Shown piece by piece: positions 45,709-58,963 of a DNA stretch of 64,000 nt. The notes beneath the pieces were generated by a model, which worked only from the letters and a program-made list of their open reading frames with translations, was not told where the DNA came from and ran no database searches. The stretch covers positions 1,116,001 to 1,180,000 of the forward strand of contig OY783214.1 in NCBI GenBank assembly GCA_963678705.1. The letters are read 5' to 3'. Position 1 is the stretch's first letter. Each line of letters starts with the position of its first letter. Made by a program: the position numbers and the translations under genes. The DNA is from Panorpa germanica (Eukaryota > Arthropoda > Insecta > Mecoptera > Panorpidae).

Positions 45709-48000
45709 CTTCTAAACGGCGCATACTAAGATTTTTAATTTTGGTGTTATGTAAAGGACAAATTTCTAAGACGTTCTACGTCTCTGAATTTTTCGCTGAG
45801 TTTCTGTGCAAAAACTTATTCTGGAAAAACTAGAAAATTAGAAGAAAATACTTTTGCAATTATCTGACGAACTGGAAAAGATAGAAAACTTAAAATTGGG
45901 GTCTGTATTGAGATCAGAATTATGCACAATTACCAATAGTTAAATATTTAAAATTTGAGTTCAGAAGCGGCGCAAATTTCTGAGGTCAATGTTAGAGTAG
46001 AGTAAAATTTGAAATGTAGGCTCGCTGTAGACAGTTATTAATGAAAGAACATTGACAACCACTAGTTTCCGGCGGGAGTTAAGACGGTAAAAGCTACAAA
46101 TATTGAAAAAATGTATATTAAACTTACGAGCTAGAACGTTGAAATTTAGGGCGTAGGTCCTATGTAGAGGGTCATTAAAGAAAACTGCAAATTTTCTGAG
46201 GCGGCGGGCGCTGGGGGCCAATAACCAGAAATATCAAATATATAAAGATAAAAGGCAAAAGTTCAGAATATATATTGTTAGATACAAACAAGCTAGATCC
46301 TTGCGCTAAAATTTGACAAATTTGTTCAGTAGTGGAGGTATGTGGGGGGTACTAATGCTAAACTATAAATACAAATATGTAATTTAGTATGCAGATATAG
46401 ATTGACAATAACAATAAAAATATAAAGAAACTACATTTTCTAAAGTGTAACATTAGGGCATGGGTTATAAACTGATAATAAGAACAATATACAGGTACAT
46501 ATTTGTTGATATTTTGCATATAGAATATTAAATAGCAGCAGAATTATTCTCAATGTGTTAGATATTCAAATTACATCCAGTAGAAGAATTGGATCGATAT
46601 TTGGTGCGTTTGTAGGCAAAGTGCTACGAAATTGGAGCTTTGTAATAGAGCTCAATTTTGAAATTTAGTATGTGAAGAGTCTCTATACACGGTCATTTAT
46701 AAAAGGTAGACAGAATATTTGGTACGAACAAAATGAATTGCTATGACTAAGATTTGACTATTTTACTTCAGTAGCGAGGGTAAATGGGCAGACTAATATT
46801 ATATCGTAATTATGTATATGAAAAATAGAATGTAGGTTTACAGTGTAGCATTAAATATGTAAATGAATTGCTGTAGTATCGATATGGAAGTGCTTCAGCG
46901 AGGGTGGTGGAGGCGTTGGTGGTCAGTACGCTAAGTAGGGGTGACGCTTGAAGTAGTGGCGGTAGAAGGTAGTTGCTGTGCTAAAGATGTGTCGTTGTGC
47001 TTGAAGTGTGGGTGGCAGGGCAGAGGGATTAAATCAAAAGTGCAAGAACAGGAAGGATAAGAGCTACAGTGGTATGTAGCGGAGGCGCTGGGGTTAGGGA
47101 TGATTAGGAACGAGGAGCTGAGCACGGTTAAAAACAAAAATTAATTAGGTTTACAGTTATATAAGTGAAAATACATTTTAACATGTTTTTATCTTATCGA
47201 GCCATTATTTAAAAAAGAAATTTGGTATGTAGGTTACCAGTAAGGAATAAATTTGGAAAATTAATTGTTTAGAGATTGGTACAAGTGCCTGCACTTGGCA
47301 GGGTGGTGGAAGTGCAGTAATCCTAATTATAAGAAACAAATTGAAAACTCCAAATTTCCAGTGGCGGTGGGAGTTGAAACCCTAAAATCTAATAATATTT
47401 AAAAAAGAAAGGTAATTTGGGACATGTATAGATTCAATAATTGTGCATTATCGGCAATAATTAGAACACCAAATTTATAAATTATTAGGGGCGCGAATTT
47501 CTGGGGCAATGTGAGAATAGAGTTAGAATATTTAAATTTCACAGGTTAGCTCTCTGTAGACAGTAACTTATGAAGAAAAAATAGGAAACCCCAAATTTCC
47601 TGTGGCGGTGTGAGTTGAGATCGTAAAATATAGAAATGTTGAATAAAGACAATTTCAAGTTGCGATATGTATAGGTACACTAATTGTGAATATTTGCCAA
47701 TAATTAGAGATTACGCTGGTGATCAAGCTATTATGGAGTGCGGTACGACAAATTTTTGCTCCTGCAAAAATATTTGTATTAATCTATATATTTCTCAACT
47801 GGATACGAAAAGTGTAGGAAGTGTATAGTTTTGTACGGTGCATATTCTGGTAATATACCTACCGATTACCAGATTAATATAACCGTGAAAAAAGTAATTT
47901 TAGAAGTCACTTAAATAAAATAAAAATTCCATTGGCTAGAATATTGCATTTTATTAAACATCATATCCATTGTTTAGTGACCTTAGCATTTAATAACAAA
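45709..48000 (+). mobile_element. Family-2 Helitron-like modules, left block
   Basis: Contains diverged body sequence of the element at 12598-13852 in the same orientation: the gacgaactggaaaagatag block (about 45866), aagcggcgcaaatttctg (about 45967), gcgggcgctgggggcca (about 46205) and tacattttctaaagtg (about 46430). The same module types recur near 47355, 47490 and 47595, so the block is an expanded or nested series. No coding region was found. A guanine-rich stretch (46880-47110) is not in the short copies. Confidence 0.6.
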
Positions 48001-48098
48001 AATCATTAAATATAAATTATATTGAACATTGTTGATTGCAACAATATAATAATTGAAAGAAAAAAATATTACGTGGCTTCCTTCCAACTAAAAGAATC

Positions 48099-49370
48099 AT
48101 GCCTACTAGAGCAGCAGGAGGAAGGTTAGGAAATGAACAAGTTGCAAGCAGCGAGACCGAATCTAGTCCAGCAGAAGAGACCCCTAATGAACATAAATGC
48201 ACATCTGGGCATGATAATAATGAAAAAGAAATAGTTTCAGAGCCCTATGGCAAGAACGAGCATGAAAACGAAATTTTGGAAATGATTGAATTAAAAACTA
48301 AAATATTTCAAGTAATAAGTGATCCTAAAAGTCAGATAATTACTGAGTAAGGAATTTTCTGATCAGAAACATTCTGCAGCTAGAATCTAAAATGGATCTA
48401 TTAATTCATAAAAATATAGTTTAAATAATGAAATTATTAGCATGAAAAGTTAATGTGAAGAGCAGCAATACGTCCAATTAATAAAAGTGGAAAATTTACC
48501 TGCGCAAATGTAGTAAAAACTGATAGATTAATTAATAAACAAATTAATGTTGAACATAATAAGAGAGTGACACCAGTCTTTGTAAATAGAGTGAAAGACG
48601 CAGAGCCAAAATTATTATTTTTCGACCTAGCGCATCAGAAGAGGGAAATAAACTAGAAACTTGTCAAATGGTGCATGATAAATTAGTGTCAATTATTAAT
48701 ATAAAGTTAAAGGAGATTAAGGTTAGGAAAATAAGACTAATAAGAGATAAAGGAGTTCTTCTGGAAGTTGACTCTGATAAAGATATTAATTAGCTTAGAC
48801 AATGTGAAGATATTGGGGTAGCAGGAATTCAGGTAGAAAAACCCAAGTATGATGAAGTTCGTTAGAAAATAAAAAATTTTGGAGTAGAAACAAAAATGGC
48901 AACAAATATTAAAAAAGCAATATATGACAAGAATATACATGGAAATGGAATGGAGTATAGCGAGTTTGAAAAGAATGTTAATGTCATATATACACAGCAT
49001 ATACAAAATAATAAGGAAATAGTTAATGTAGTATAATAAGAACAAATGCTGCTATAAGGAATTTATTGCATTCTAAAGGAGGTAGATTGTATATAGGTAT
49101 AGCAAGTCTGCGGATCACTGACCGCAACACTGTTACGAAATGCTTTAAGTGCTAGGGATATGGCCATATAAGTAAGGTGTGTAGAGAAACTCTACTGTGT
49201 GGCCATTGCGGTAGAAATCACAAATATAAAGATCATGAAGGAAAGGATGCCCCCCAATCCTATGGAACATGGTGCGGGAACCGATAAATGTCCGAAGTAT
49301 GAGAAAGCATTGTCTATTTTAGTAGCTCGACTAAACAGGCAGCAATAACAATAATAATACAGAAATTAGT
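48099..49370 (+). pseudogene. R1-like non-LTR ORF1 (gag-like), decayed
   Basis: Begins with an open frame 48099-48350 (MPTRAAGGRLG, then an acidic region). A gag-like core around 48610-48900 reads IFRPSASEEGNKL and later VRKIRLIRDKGVLLEV. Tandem CCHC knuckles lie at about 49137-49215 (CFKC, a stop in place of one residue, GYGHISKVC, then CGHCGRNHKYKDH). Several stops and shifts break it. Confidence 0.75.
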
Positions 49371-52113
49371 AATATATATAACTGTACCAATAAAGAGAAA
49401 AGGACCAGGATAGGACTACATATTTAAAAATTGAGCAGGTAAATGGGAAAAGAAGTATTAAAGTAATGGCAAAAATAAAACATCTTATGGATTCAGAAGA
49501 TTTGGATGTCGTATTACTTAAAGAACCATACTGTTATTAAAATAAAGTGAAAGGTTTCACGATTTCTTCCAGGATAGTACAGAGTGTAGAAACTGAATGT
49601 AAGACAACTATAGTGTTAAAGAACAGAGAGCTTGATGTTTTTGCAATTACCAACTAACAGATAAATTTGCTGCATGTGCTAAGGTCTATGGTTCCTTTGG
49701 GGAATTGTATTTAATATCAATATATTAGCCCTCCCTCCTCTGAAATTAAACCTCAAATTGTATAAATGCATAAGGTATTACTTGAATTAGGGAATGATAA
49801 GTCGTTAATCGTAGAAGCTGATGCAAATGCAAAATCCTATCTTTGGCATAGTGGAGAGCTCAATAACAGAGGTGTAGAAATTGAAATGGCCTTAATACAA
49901 AACAATTGGTAGATTGTAAATAAACCTGGAATGCCATACACTTTTAGCACCGTTAACGGGGAATCAAACATTGATATTATTATTACAAATATAAGAACTG
50001 CACCAAATATTAAATTATGGAAAGTTAGAGATGAATGAACCACTAGTCACCATAGGTGCATTACAATGAGGTATTATGAAACGGACAAAACTGCAAGGAA
50101 CACAACTATAAATAGAATTGGGAACTACAATATTAAAACTGCGGAAGTTTTTAATAATGATTACCTACAAGAATTCAAACATTTGGACTGTGAGAGACAA
50201 GATCAGGAAATGACCAAGGTAATAATAAATAGTTGTAATGCATCTATGAAGAGAACTAAAAAATATCTCAGAAGTGTGTCATGGTGTAATGCTGAAGAGG
50301 AGATTGAAGTGTATACAAAAAATTTAAAAAAAGCTAGTAGTGAATACAAAAAAGCAAAAAAATTAAGAAGAAAGATTCTTGTAAAAAATGGGTCACGAAT
50401 TTAGGCAATGCGGATCCGTGGGGATTAATATATAAACTCAGTGCTAATAAAATCAGAAAGGACGAAATTTTTTATTCAATAAAGGATGGAGATAATAATA
50501 TTACGACTTGTCATGAAACAGCTGAGTTATTGTTAAATAAAGCGGCATCAAATGACGATATTGAAGAAAATGAAGAACAGTCTCGAATTAAAAATGACAA
50601 TTTACATTATACCGGGATTGGTGAGGAGGAAGATTTTAATTCTGAAGAAGTATTGGATATGAATACTAAGGATGGGAAATCACCAGGATATGATAAAATA
50701 CCATCTGAAACGGTTAAAAGTTTTTACGAAATATGCCCACAGTATCTAGAAACACTTTATAATAATTGCTTAAAGAAAATAAAGTCTCCAAATATCTGGA
50801 AAATTGGGGTAATAAGGATTTTCCGGAAGAATGAGGATAAAGACCCTTCTAATGTTAACTCATATCGTCCCATCACGTTGCTGCCTGTATTGGGGAAAAT
50901 AATAAAAAAGCTGCTTGCTAAGAGACTACTCGATAATTATTATTTACAAGGATTGGATGCTAAGATGCAATTTGGCTTTAAGAAAGGAACATCCACAGAG
51001 GATGCATGAGTGATGGCTCTGAATAAAGTGAAACAAGCAGATAAAAGGTATGTAATGGGAATCTTTATTGATATTAAAAGTGCTTTTAATAATATATGGT
51101 GGCATAGCGTTCTACGGAGAATAAAACAAGCTAGATGTTCTAGACAACTATATAGCATTATGGAAAATTATTTTTATAATAGGGGATTAGTAATACAAAC
51201 GGGAAACAACATCATCAAGAAAGGGACTCACAAGGGGTGCCCCCAAGGATCAGTTCTAGGATCCATTTTATGACATTTTGTTTTCGATAAGGACACATTA
51301 AATACGCATAATGGGATTGTCAACATATGATGATCGCTAATGATAATTAATTCTCGTCAAAGGGAATAGTAGGCAACAATTGGAAGATAAAGCTGCCCAT
51401 ATAATGCAGCAAATAAGTAACTGGATGGATACACACAAAATAACGAAATCTACGAACAAAACCAAACTAATGATGCTTAAAGGAAAATTTAAAAGAGCTC
51501 TGACAGTTAAATATAAAGCGAATCATTTCATGCACAAAATCTATTAGGTATTAGGGAAAGATCCTAGATGAAAATCTAAATTTTGTGGAACACGTTAAAT
51601 GTATCAGGGAAAAATTAGGCAAATGCATGGGAAAACTGAACAAGAGTAACAAGAAAGGATTGGGGATTGCGATCAACGGTACTTAGAGTTCTTTATGAAG
51701 GTATGGTTGTACCAATCGTAACGTACGATGCTGCTGCTTGGTTTAAAGAAGTAAATAAAACCAGTGTAAAGAGGCAGTTAAATGCAGTCCAACGATTTGT
51801 TTTATTATTGATTTTAAGATTCTGCAGAACAGTTTTAACAGATGCGATACAAGTGCTTACTTGTAGGTTGCCGATAGACTTGCAAGTAATCAAAACTGGA
51901 ATGAATTGTTATATCATAAAAAACTTGCGAATGTCATGTGGCGGAATTATTATTGAAACAATAGATGGGGAAGAGGTAGACCATGGAAGAAGAATTGTAA
52001 ATAATAAAAGAGCAGTGAATGAGAAACAGTTGACTACATGGCAGAACAGATGGGATATGAAGGAAAAAGGGAGAACAACTTATCACTTATCATTAAGAAT
52101 GTCAGGTTTGTAA
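49371..52113 (+). pseudogene. R1-like non-LTR ORF2 (EN and RT), decayed
   Basis: Endonuclease traces at 49460-50060: VEADANAKSYLWHSG where GDxNAKSxLW is usual, then a near-SHHR block before ITMRYYETDK. RT core: open frame 50530-51009 with SYRPITLLPVLGKIIKKLL and MQFGFKKGTSTEDA, then 51010-51273 with IFIDIKSAFNNIWW and KGCPQGSVLGSIL. The catalytic YADD region after 51280 is not readable. The C-terminal frame 51667-52113 (LRVLYEGMVVPIVTYDAAAW, NAVQR) matches the region after RT in R1-clade elements. Block order and residues point to the R1 clade, but I cannot say whether it once targeted rDNA. Many stops; not functional. Confidence 0.8.
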
Positions 52114-52129
52114 AGCAAAATAAGTGGTT

Positions 52130-53870
52130 TTAACCTGGACTGTATTTATCCTTTTTAGTAAGCGGCCCTGGATCCATTAAAGCAAAGTTAAATAGTGGTA
52201 CAACGATGATATTTTGAATGTAAAATATTAAATAGGAGCTCAATAGTTCTCTATAAGTTAGATAGACAAATTACATTCAGTAGTGGAATTAGATTGATTT
52301 TTGGTGCGTTTGTTGTGCTGCGAAATCGAACAGGAGATATCAAATTAAAAAAACTAAAAACTATGCGTGTGCATATTTGCAAAAATAAATTTATCCTTAG
52401 TAGCGGCGTGAAATTGGGCAAGTCGGGGCGGCGAAGGCTTTCCAAAAAAGCTCAATTTTGAAATTTAGTATATAGTATATATAGCAGAGGTAGAAAAAGG
52501 TTATAAAGGTAGAAGAAGATAAAGGTTATAATGGTAGAGAGAATATTTAGAACGTAAGATTACAGTGCAGTTTTAATTATATAAATGCATTGCTGTAGTA
52601 TCGAATTGGTAGTGCCTGATTGGAGGAGAGGGTGGCGCTGGGGCTCAGGACACTAAGTAACGGTGGTGTTTGAAGTAGTGGCTCTATGAGTTAACCGTGT
52701 TGCAGAATATGTGCCTTGGTGCTGGAAGTGTGAGCGGCGGTGTAGGGGGATTAAATCGAAAGTACAATAACGGAAACGACAAGGGCTAGAGATGATTCTT
52801 AAAAACATAAATTAATTTATGTAATTTGTAGGTTAACATTTAATTGAGTAAAAATCAATTTGATCAAGCATTTATGTTATCAAATAATTATTAAAAAATA
52901 ATGTGCTTCTAAGGATGAAATTGAGTATGTAGGTTGCCAGTAAAGCATTAATTTTGAAAACTAATTGTTAAGAGATTAGTATGCAGAGGGTGGAAGCGCA
53001 GGATTATTTAATGATAGCGCTAAAGTGGGGGCGATAGGAGAGTGCCCTAATGAACGATGATGCTCCAGTGAGCTGTGGTGTTGCAAATGGGAGCATTGTG
53101 ACAGAGGTGCAGAGCAATACAATTAAAAGTGCAAGAACGATACAGAGCAGTGGACATTGTTCAATACTGTTCTTCATTAGGGTAAATCATAATTTTACGC
53201 AGAGGTGGAAGCGAAGGATTATTTAATTATAGCGGTAAACCGAGGACGCTGTGAAAGTTCTCTTAAGACCGACGATGCTCTGGGAAGAAGCTATACAGAG
53301 TGCTGTAGGAAGGATGGGCTCTATGACGGAGGTTTAGAGGAATCAAATTAAAAGTTCGGAAACGTTAGACAGCATAAAGCCATAAGGTGATAATTGGGGC
53401 TTAGGGGCTGGGCACTGGAGACTATAAAGTGCATTATTACTATAAACGAAAGGATTAGAACAAAATAAGGAAACTTAAAATTATAAAATGATATATTTTT
53501 TGCGAGAAATACTTAAGGGAAGGGAAATAATACAGGAAAGCTTTTGAAAATTTCCTATTTTGTAGAAAGAAAATTCTAAGACTTTTGACGCCTCCGGATA
53601 TCCTTCTGAATTTCCTGGAAACCCGTAATTTTGGAAAAACTGGGAAAAGTGGGCACTTTCTTGCTGTATATCTTTGTATTTATAAAAGATAGAAATGTGA
53701 AATTTTGCATGTGTATTACGCTATTTAAATGCGAATATATTTCAAAATTTAGAAATTCAATATATTATAAAAGGGGCGCCGAAAAAATTAGGGGTTCGAT
53801 AGGAATCTTTGGAGAAAGCTCATATTTTGGATTTTGTAATAATTGAAGATCATTAAAAAAAAAATTCAAC
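52130..53870 (+). mobile_element. Family-2 Helitron-like modules, right block
   Basis: Continues the module series after the R1-like element: gtacaacgatgatattttgaa (52200), agtagcggcgtgaaattggg (52400), a G-rich region like 46.9-47.1 kb (52620-52800), and the ttaggggctgggcactggag segment (about 53400) shared inverted with 38.0-38.1 kb. A further body piece lies at 53550-53860. Similarity of the two flanks suggests the R1-like element inserted into such a block, though the exact junctions are unclear. Confidence 0.6.
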
Positions 53871-54099
53871 ATTTCAATATTTTATTTGGTAGCAGTTTTT
53901 GCCGAGGGTAAAAAATGTGCTAGTAAGTTAGAATTTTGTATTTAAGCTAACTTTGGCACCTAATTTACAAATTGACGATAAAAATTATTATTAAAAAGAA
54001 AATTAAAAAATTATTAGCTGAATTTTGTAAGTCCAGCTGGGTTTTAGAATGGTTTTATATATAAGCATTTTGTTGTCCAGTTGTGACTTTTGACCAATT

Positions 54100-55190
54100 A
54101 TCCCATACAATTTTTAAATTTTGAGTTCAAGCTGCTTACGCTTTATAAAAGTGTGCTTTTGCCAGGTAAGTTTTCTGTCTAAATGTATTCCGAGATATTC
54201 AGCGTCATTGGATTGTAGAATTACACAATTATTTATTTTCATTGGCGGGCAAGTTTATTTCCGTGGTTAACGTTACGTTGACTTAAACGTTATAAGTTGA
54301 TTAGGTTTCGTTGGCTTTTATTCGCCATTTCTTGTGGCATTCTTGAATCATATTGAGGTTAATCTAAAAATTCCGTGATGCCGATAGCAGTATCGTCTGC
54401 AAACGTAGCAACAGTAGTTTCTGTTTTAGTTGCAAAGTCGGAAGTGTTGACAAAGTATATTGTGAGTCCTAGGACACTTTTCTGAGGGACTTCTGATTGC
54501 TGTCGTTTCTGAAGGGTACGGTTTAAACACTTACTGCAGATGATTAGCAATCATCGCAGCCTTTTGTTCGTCATTCTTTGCTTATTAATTTTTATCATCT
54601 TTAATTGGTATATTTGTGGCCCTTCAAGCCACCTCGTAGCTTTCCAATACTATTTATATACTTTGATTATTGTGCTTTACTATCAATTGCTTTCAATTTT
54701 CAGTTTAGTTTTCAATGTTGTATTTAACAAAATTGACTTATATATCTTGGACCCTAAAAGAAACTAGTTAGTTTGATTATAGTGCAAGGATGACTCAGTG
54801 TTTCTACTGCGTATTTCCTCGTATACAGTATTAAACACTGGAGAGTGATCTGATGACAAATCCAAGCAGGATTCCGCTTTACACTTTTTCGGGTCAACAC
54901 CTTTAATGATACCAAAATCTTACTTACCCTTGTGATTAGTTAATCTCAAGCCTCATGTTGGGTGCTTACCGTTATAGTCACCCACTGCCACAAATTTGTT
55001 ACCCAGTGTTTTAAAAAACGTCACGTAGTGTTCCTTCTTGTTGTTGTGTTTTGGTGGACAATAAGTTGCTGAAATTGGTACTATGCTAACTTTACTTTCA
55101 ATAGTAATACTGGTGGCCTGTAAATAATCCATTGCAAACTTCTCTCTTTCATGATGTGCAATACTATCTTTTATTATCATTGTAGTTCCA
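54100..55190 (-). pseudogene. Jockey-type ORF2 fragments (EN and RT)
   Basis: Minus strand. The frame 55180-54953 is an APE-type endonuclease piece (GGTTMIIKDS just upstream, SIVPISATYCPPKH, FVAVGDYNGKHPT). Next, 54550-54359 reads the RT catalytic region (PQKSVLGLTIYFV, then ATFADDTAIG). Degraded sequence to about 54100 matches the RT thumb (IQECHKKWRIKANET, ISRNTFRQKTYLAK). Most of the fingers and palm between the two pieces is deleted. Confidence 0.8.
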
Positions 55191-55429
55191 CCATGTGCTT
55201 ACCATCTGGATGTCTAGTGTGATATATTTTATATTTTGGAAAACTAATGTAATGCCGTTCAGTGAAAATGGGGTTTGATACCATAATGATATCTATGGCT
55301 TGCTTAATTAAAACAGTTTTTAGTTCCCATGACTTGATGTAAACCGATTGCTTTCCAAATAGATATATTATACTTTTGCTGTTTATAATTTTGTTGTTGA
55401 ACTTCTATTAAGCCAATTTACTAACTACG

Positions 55430-56516
55430 ATGGCAAGTGGGTTACACATCGTCCCCTTGTGTTTCATGAGTCTGGCACGCATTTCTTCAAGCTTAACTAC
55501 ATTGCTGTCTGATTGGGTGCTTGTTGATATTATTTGATCGATAAGAGCTCGGGCATATGATACTCCAGTTCCTATTTCGCTTTCCAGATTGAGTTGAGCT
55601 TGAGTTTGATTGCTTTTCTTTTCACATCGTGTGTGCCATAATTTCTGTTGCTATTGATTGTGAACTTTACATCCTCTACAGTTTGCAGGATGATTTCCCC
55701 CACAATTAGCGCATTTAAATTGGTTGTCTCTTATTTTTTGTTGCTGAGCACATTTAACGCATTGTGCTTTGCGACACTAGGCTTAAGTATGCCCAAATGC
55801 CTGGCATCTTGTACATTTTTGAATTCCTCTTTTAGTATGTGGTGTTTCACATTTTACAATATTGTAATCAAGGTTTTCTAGGTTGTAAACTTCTTTGTTT
55901 TTCACTCTAGTTTTTAGATCTACATAAAACATAGATAGGGGTACCTTGGTTACTCTGTGTTTTATGTTATGAATGTTCACTGCCTCGTGGCCAATACCCA
56001 ATGGCGCTGATTTTTGCGCTTCCACCTACGTTCCGTGGTGTAGGCCTCTTAATACAAAGCTAAATGTTATTTTACTTTTTAGTCTGAAGATGTGGTATTG
56101 AGTAGTTTTATAATTTAACTTCTTTATAAAAATTTTAAAGTATTCGGTCTCAAAAACTTAAACATTAACTGTTTCAAAGTTAGTAAATTTAACTGTATTA
56201 TTACTTGTAACTTTTTGCATCATTGTATGGATGAGTTGAATCACTCCTACCTTATATATTGTACGGGTGGAGGTTTGGGTATAATGGTTGTCTTGTTTGA
56301 TTCATTGGTAACTCGCTCGTTTGCGGTTTCTATGTTTTCCCGTTCTTCTTCTGTCAGGTATTCAAAGTTGTTATTTGTTTCTATCGGTTTATTCAACCAA
56401 TAGTCGGCTAGTTTTACGTAAGGGTCATACGTAAGCCTAAATAATAATTTTCTAAAACGGACAAAATGAAAAACACAAGACAACTTGTAATTAATGTTTA
56501 ATAGTGTGATGGTCAT
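55430..56516 (-). pseudogene. Jockey-type ORF1 (gag-like) with zinc knuckles
   Basis: Minus strand. It begins near 56516 with an N-terminal frame (PIETNNNFEYLTEEERENIE). It continues with a PRE_C2HC-like region (56025-55830: HEAVNIHNIKHRVTKVPLSM, then FYVDLKTRVKNKEVYNLENL). Zinc knuckles follow (KCTRCQAFGHT, CVKCAQQQ, CANCGGNHPANCRGC, 55835-55660). The tail extends to about 55430. Several stops interrupt it. This layout is typical of Jockey-clade ORF1. Confidence 0.82.
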
Positions 56517-57332
56517 TTTTTTAGAATTGTCCGCTTTTGTTTTGAAGGAAGATCAGTATGGCCTTATCGCATTGTCCTGTGGCTATTGAAATCATGGCAG
56601 TGTTCGATCTTTTCTTATCTGCAACCGTCATTTTTTTCTGGACAAGTTCTTCCCTGCTGCTTGAGATTGTGGCAATAAATTATTGATTTATCACCTCCGA
56701 TAAAAACAATCTCGAGGTGTTAACAAGGCGGAAAACTGAATCTAAATGTGCTCTCACTGCACGAGCTGAATAGAATCTTACCTGTGACTTCTGCATTGAC
56801 GGTTCTTTTTACCTGGGCCTAAAGACTAGATCTTCTATTCTACTCCTTCACTATCACAACAAACCATAACTACAAATTTGCTACTATCACCAAGATCAGC
56901 ACCGATGGCGGCTTCAGGTAGTATCACGACCAGAACTTTTGAATTATGCAACTCAGAGCAATTATTTTATAACGGATTTGTAGATAATATCTCCGTATGT
57001 CAAAACATTAAAAAAATTAAAAAAACAAACAAATTTTGGACTAAAATTCGCATAAATCATTTTTTTTATGACATTTTTGATTTGAAAGTTTACAAAATGG
57101 TTTTATTACTTGATAGGTGGTATAATAAACAGTCAAATTAATTTTTTTTTATATCCGTAGGACCTTTAAATCCATAGAAATCGATATTTTTTGGAAGAGT
57201 CACCTAAATTGTAAGAATAAATTTAAATTGGCGCTTATTTCTACAGAAGGGGAAAAACCTCTACATGTTGGCGTTTTTGTCGATAAAATTACTTAATTAA
57301 TTGATTTTTAAGACATTCTATGTCCTTAAATT
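56517..57332. other. Unassigned sequence between two Jockey remnants
   Basis: Possibly the 5' leader of the minus-strand Jockey copy at its left and unknown DNA at its right. The open stretch 56878-57141 has no recognised motif. Confidence 0.4.
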
Positions 57333-58250
57333 TTGCCTAAACGGTTTATAATTGGTGTAGATATCAACGCCAAAAACATCTCAAAAAGGTCAATAATAAC
57401 TGGCAAAGAATTGCTAAAAGCAATAAAAGAATATCAGTGTGACACAGAATCTACTGGTAAACCAATATACTGGATAACCGATACAGAGAAAAGGTCTGAC
57501 TTGATTGACTTCTTTATACTAAGGAAGGTCTCTACTAATTATATAAACATTGAAGATAATGTGGACCCGTTTTCTGATCATACACCTATTACGCTTATAC
57601 TCAGTGAAAAAATCATCAAAAAGCAACAGTCTCTCATGTTAGCTAACAAAAGGACAGACTAAGATAAATTTAAAACTAAATTAGATAAAGTGATAACTCT
57701 GAATGGCAGTTTAAGTTCAAATAAAGGACAAAGCAGAAAAACTAGTGACTGATATTCAACAAATTCACAAGAAAAACAAAGGGTAACTGTTATCCTATAG
57801 AAATTTGGGACTTAATTAAAGAAAAACGCAAAGCACGTAGAAAGTGGCAGAAATCAAGAAACACTCAAGATATAACTGATTTGAACAAATTGACTAAACA
57901 ATTTACAAAACAAAATTTAGGAAATCATTCCTAATAAATCTTAGAATGAGTGAACTCACTGACGATAAGGATACAGATTATTCACTCTAGAAAGTTACAA
58001 GGAATATGAAAAAACTAATGGTGCAAACACCACTCGTTCAAAGAGAAGATGGCAACTAGGCAAAAGATAATGTAAAAACAATAAAACTATTTGCGGAACA
58101 TCTGGAAGATACATTTCAGCCCCACGCAAGTCATGTGCAAGAGAATATGGAGCAGTTTGCAAATAATAACGAAGAAGTTATTAAAAGATAATTCCAAAAG
58201 AAATTAAAAATGCAATTAAGGCAAACATAAAAATTAATAAATCACCTAAT
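57333..58250 (+). pseudogene. Jockey-type endonuclease and early RT fragment
   Basis: The frame 57333-57662 covers the endonuclease C-terminal half: GVDINAKN, then KPIYWITDTEKRSDLIDFFI and DPFSDHTPITL, with the terminal SDH motif. A stop follows at 57660. Degraded ORF2 linker sequence continues to about 58250 (lysine-rich stretches, RSKRRWQ-like). The RT palm is absent. Orientation is opposite to the copy at 54.1-56.5 kb, so this is a separate insertion. Confidence 0.8.
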
Positions 58251-58329
58251 TACTGGTGAAATACTAAAGGAACTACCAAGGAAAGGCATAATCAATCTTC
58301 ACTTATTTTATTGCTGTGTTACGCTTGAG

Positions 58330-58963
58330 ATATGTACCTTATTACTGAAAAGTCGACGAAGTAATTATGCTAGCTAAACCTTTTCATTTTTCATACAAAT
58401 TGACTAAAAAAAATACTTTTTTCAACAAAATAAAAAAAATTTTAAATTATTCGATATTTGACTAACTTTTTTTTAAATTTGGGATTTTTTTTTCGATTTG
58501 TAACTTAGATTCCAAAGTTAGCCTATATATAAAATTTCAACTTTCCAGTTCAGCTTTTACAATCGACAAAAACCACACCTGTGCCTCTAAATTATAAAAT
58601 TTCTGTATTTTTTTTTTTTTTTTAAAAAACATATTTCATTATTGAATAATCCAAAATTTGAGTTTTCTTTAAAAATTCCTACCGGGCTCCCTAATTTTCT
58701 CAACGCCCAAAACAGTTGAACACACATACACGTGGCAAATTACAGCTTTATATCTTTTACAAATTAAAAGTTGTAGAGCAAGAAGTAAAAATTTTTTTTT
58801 TAGTTTTTCCAATATTACGGGTTTTCAGGAAATTCAAAAGAAAATCCTAAGATGCCAATAGTTTTAGAATTTTTTTCTCTACGAAATACGAAATTTTCAT
58901 AAAGATGCATGGAACTGCTTTCGAGCCACCACCATACGAACCGCGCAAACATATAAACTTACT
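58330..58963 (-). mobile_element. Family-2 Helitron copy, partial
   Basis: Starts near a gctag block (about 58372) followed by body sequence (cattttcatacaaattgact, then tttgggattttttttcg). It ends in the 5'-side body (gggttttcaggaaattc, then agttttagaatttttttctc). The next copy's 3' end begins at 58964, making a tandem. Confidence 0.6.

Noticed and set aside
45573..45833. 86-codon frame with a long IY repeat
   Set aside because: Translation of the TA microsatellite.
48737..49045. 102-codon minus-strand frame
   Set aside because: Antisense to the R1-like ORF1, whose gag-like blocks and zinc knuckles are on the plus strand.
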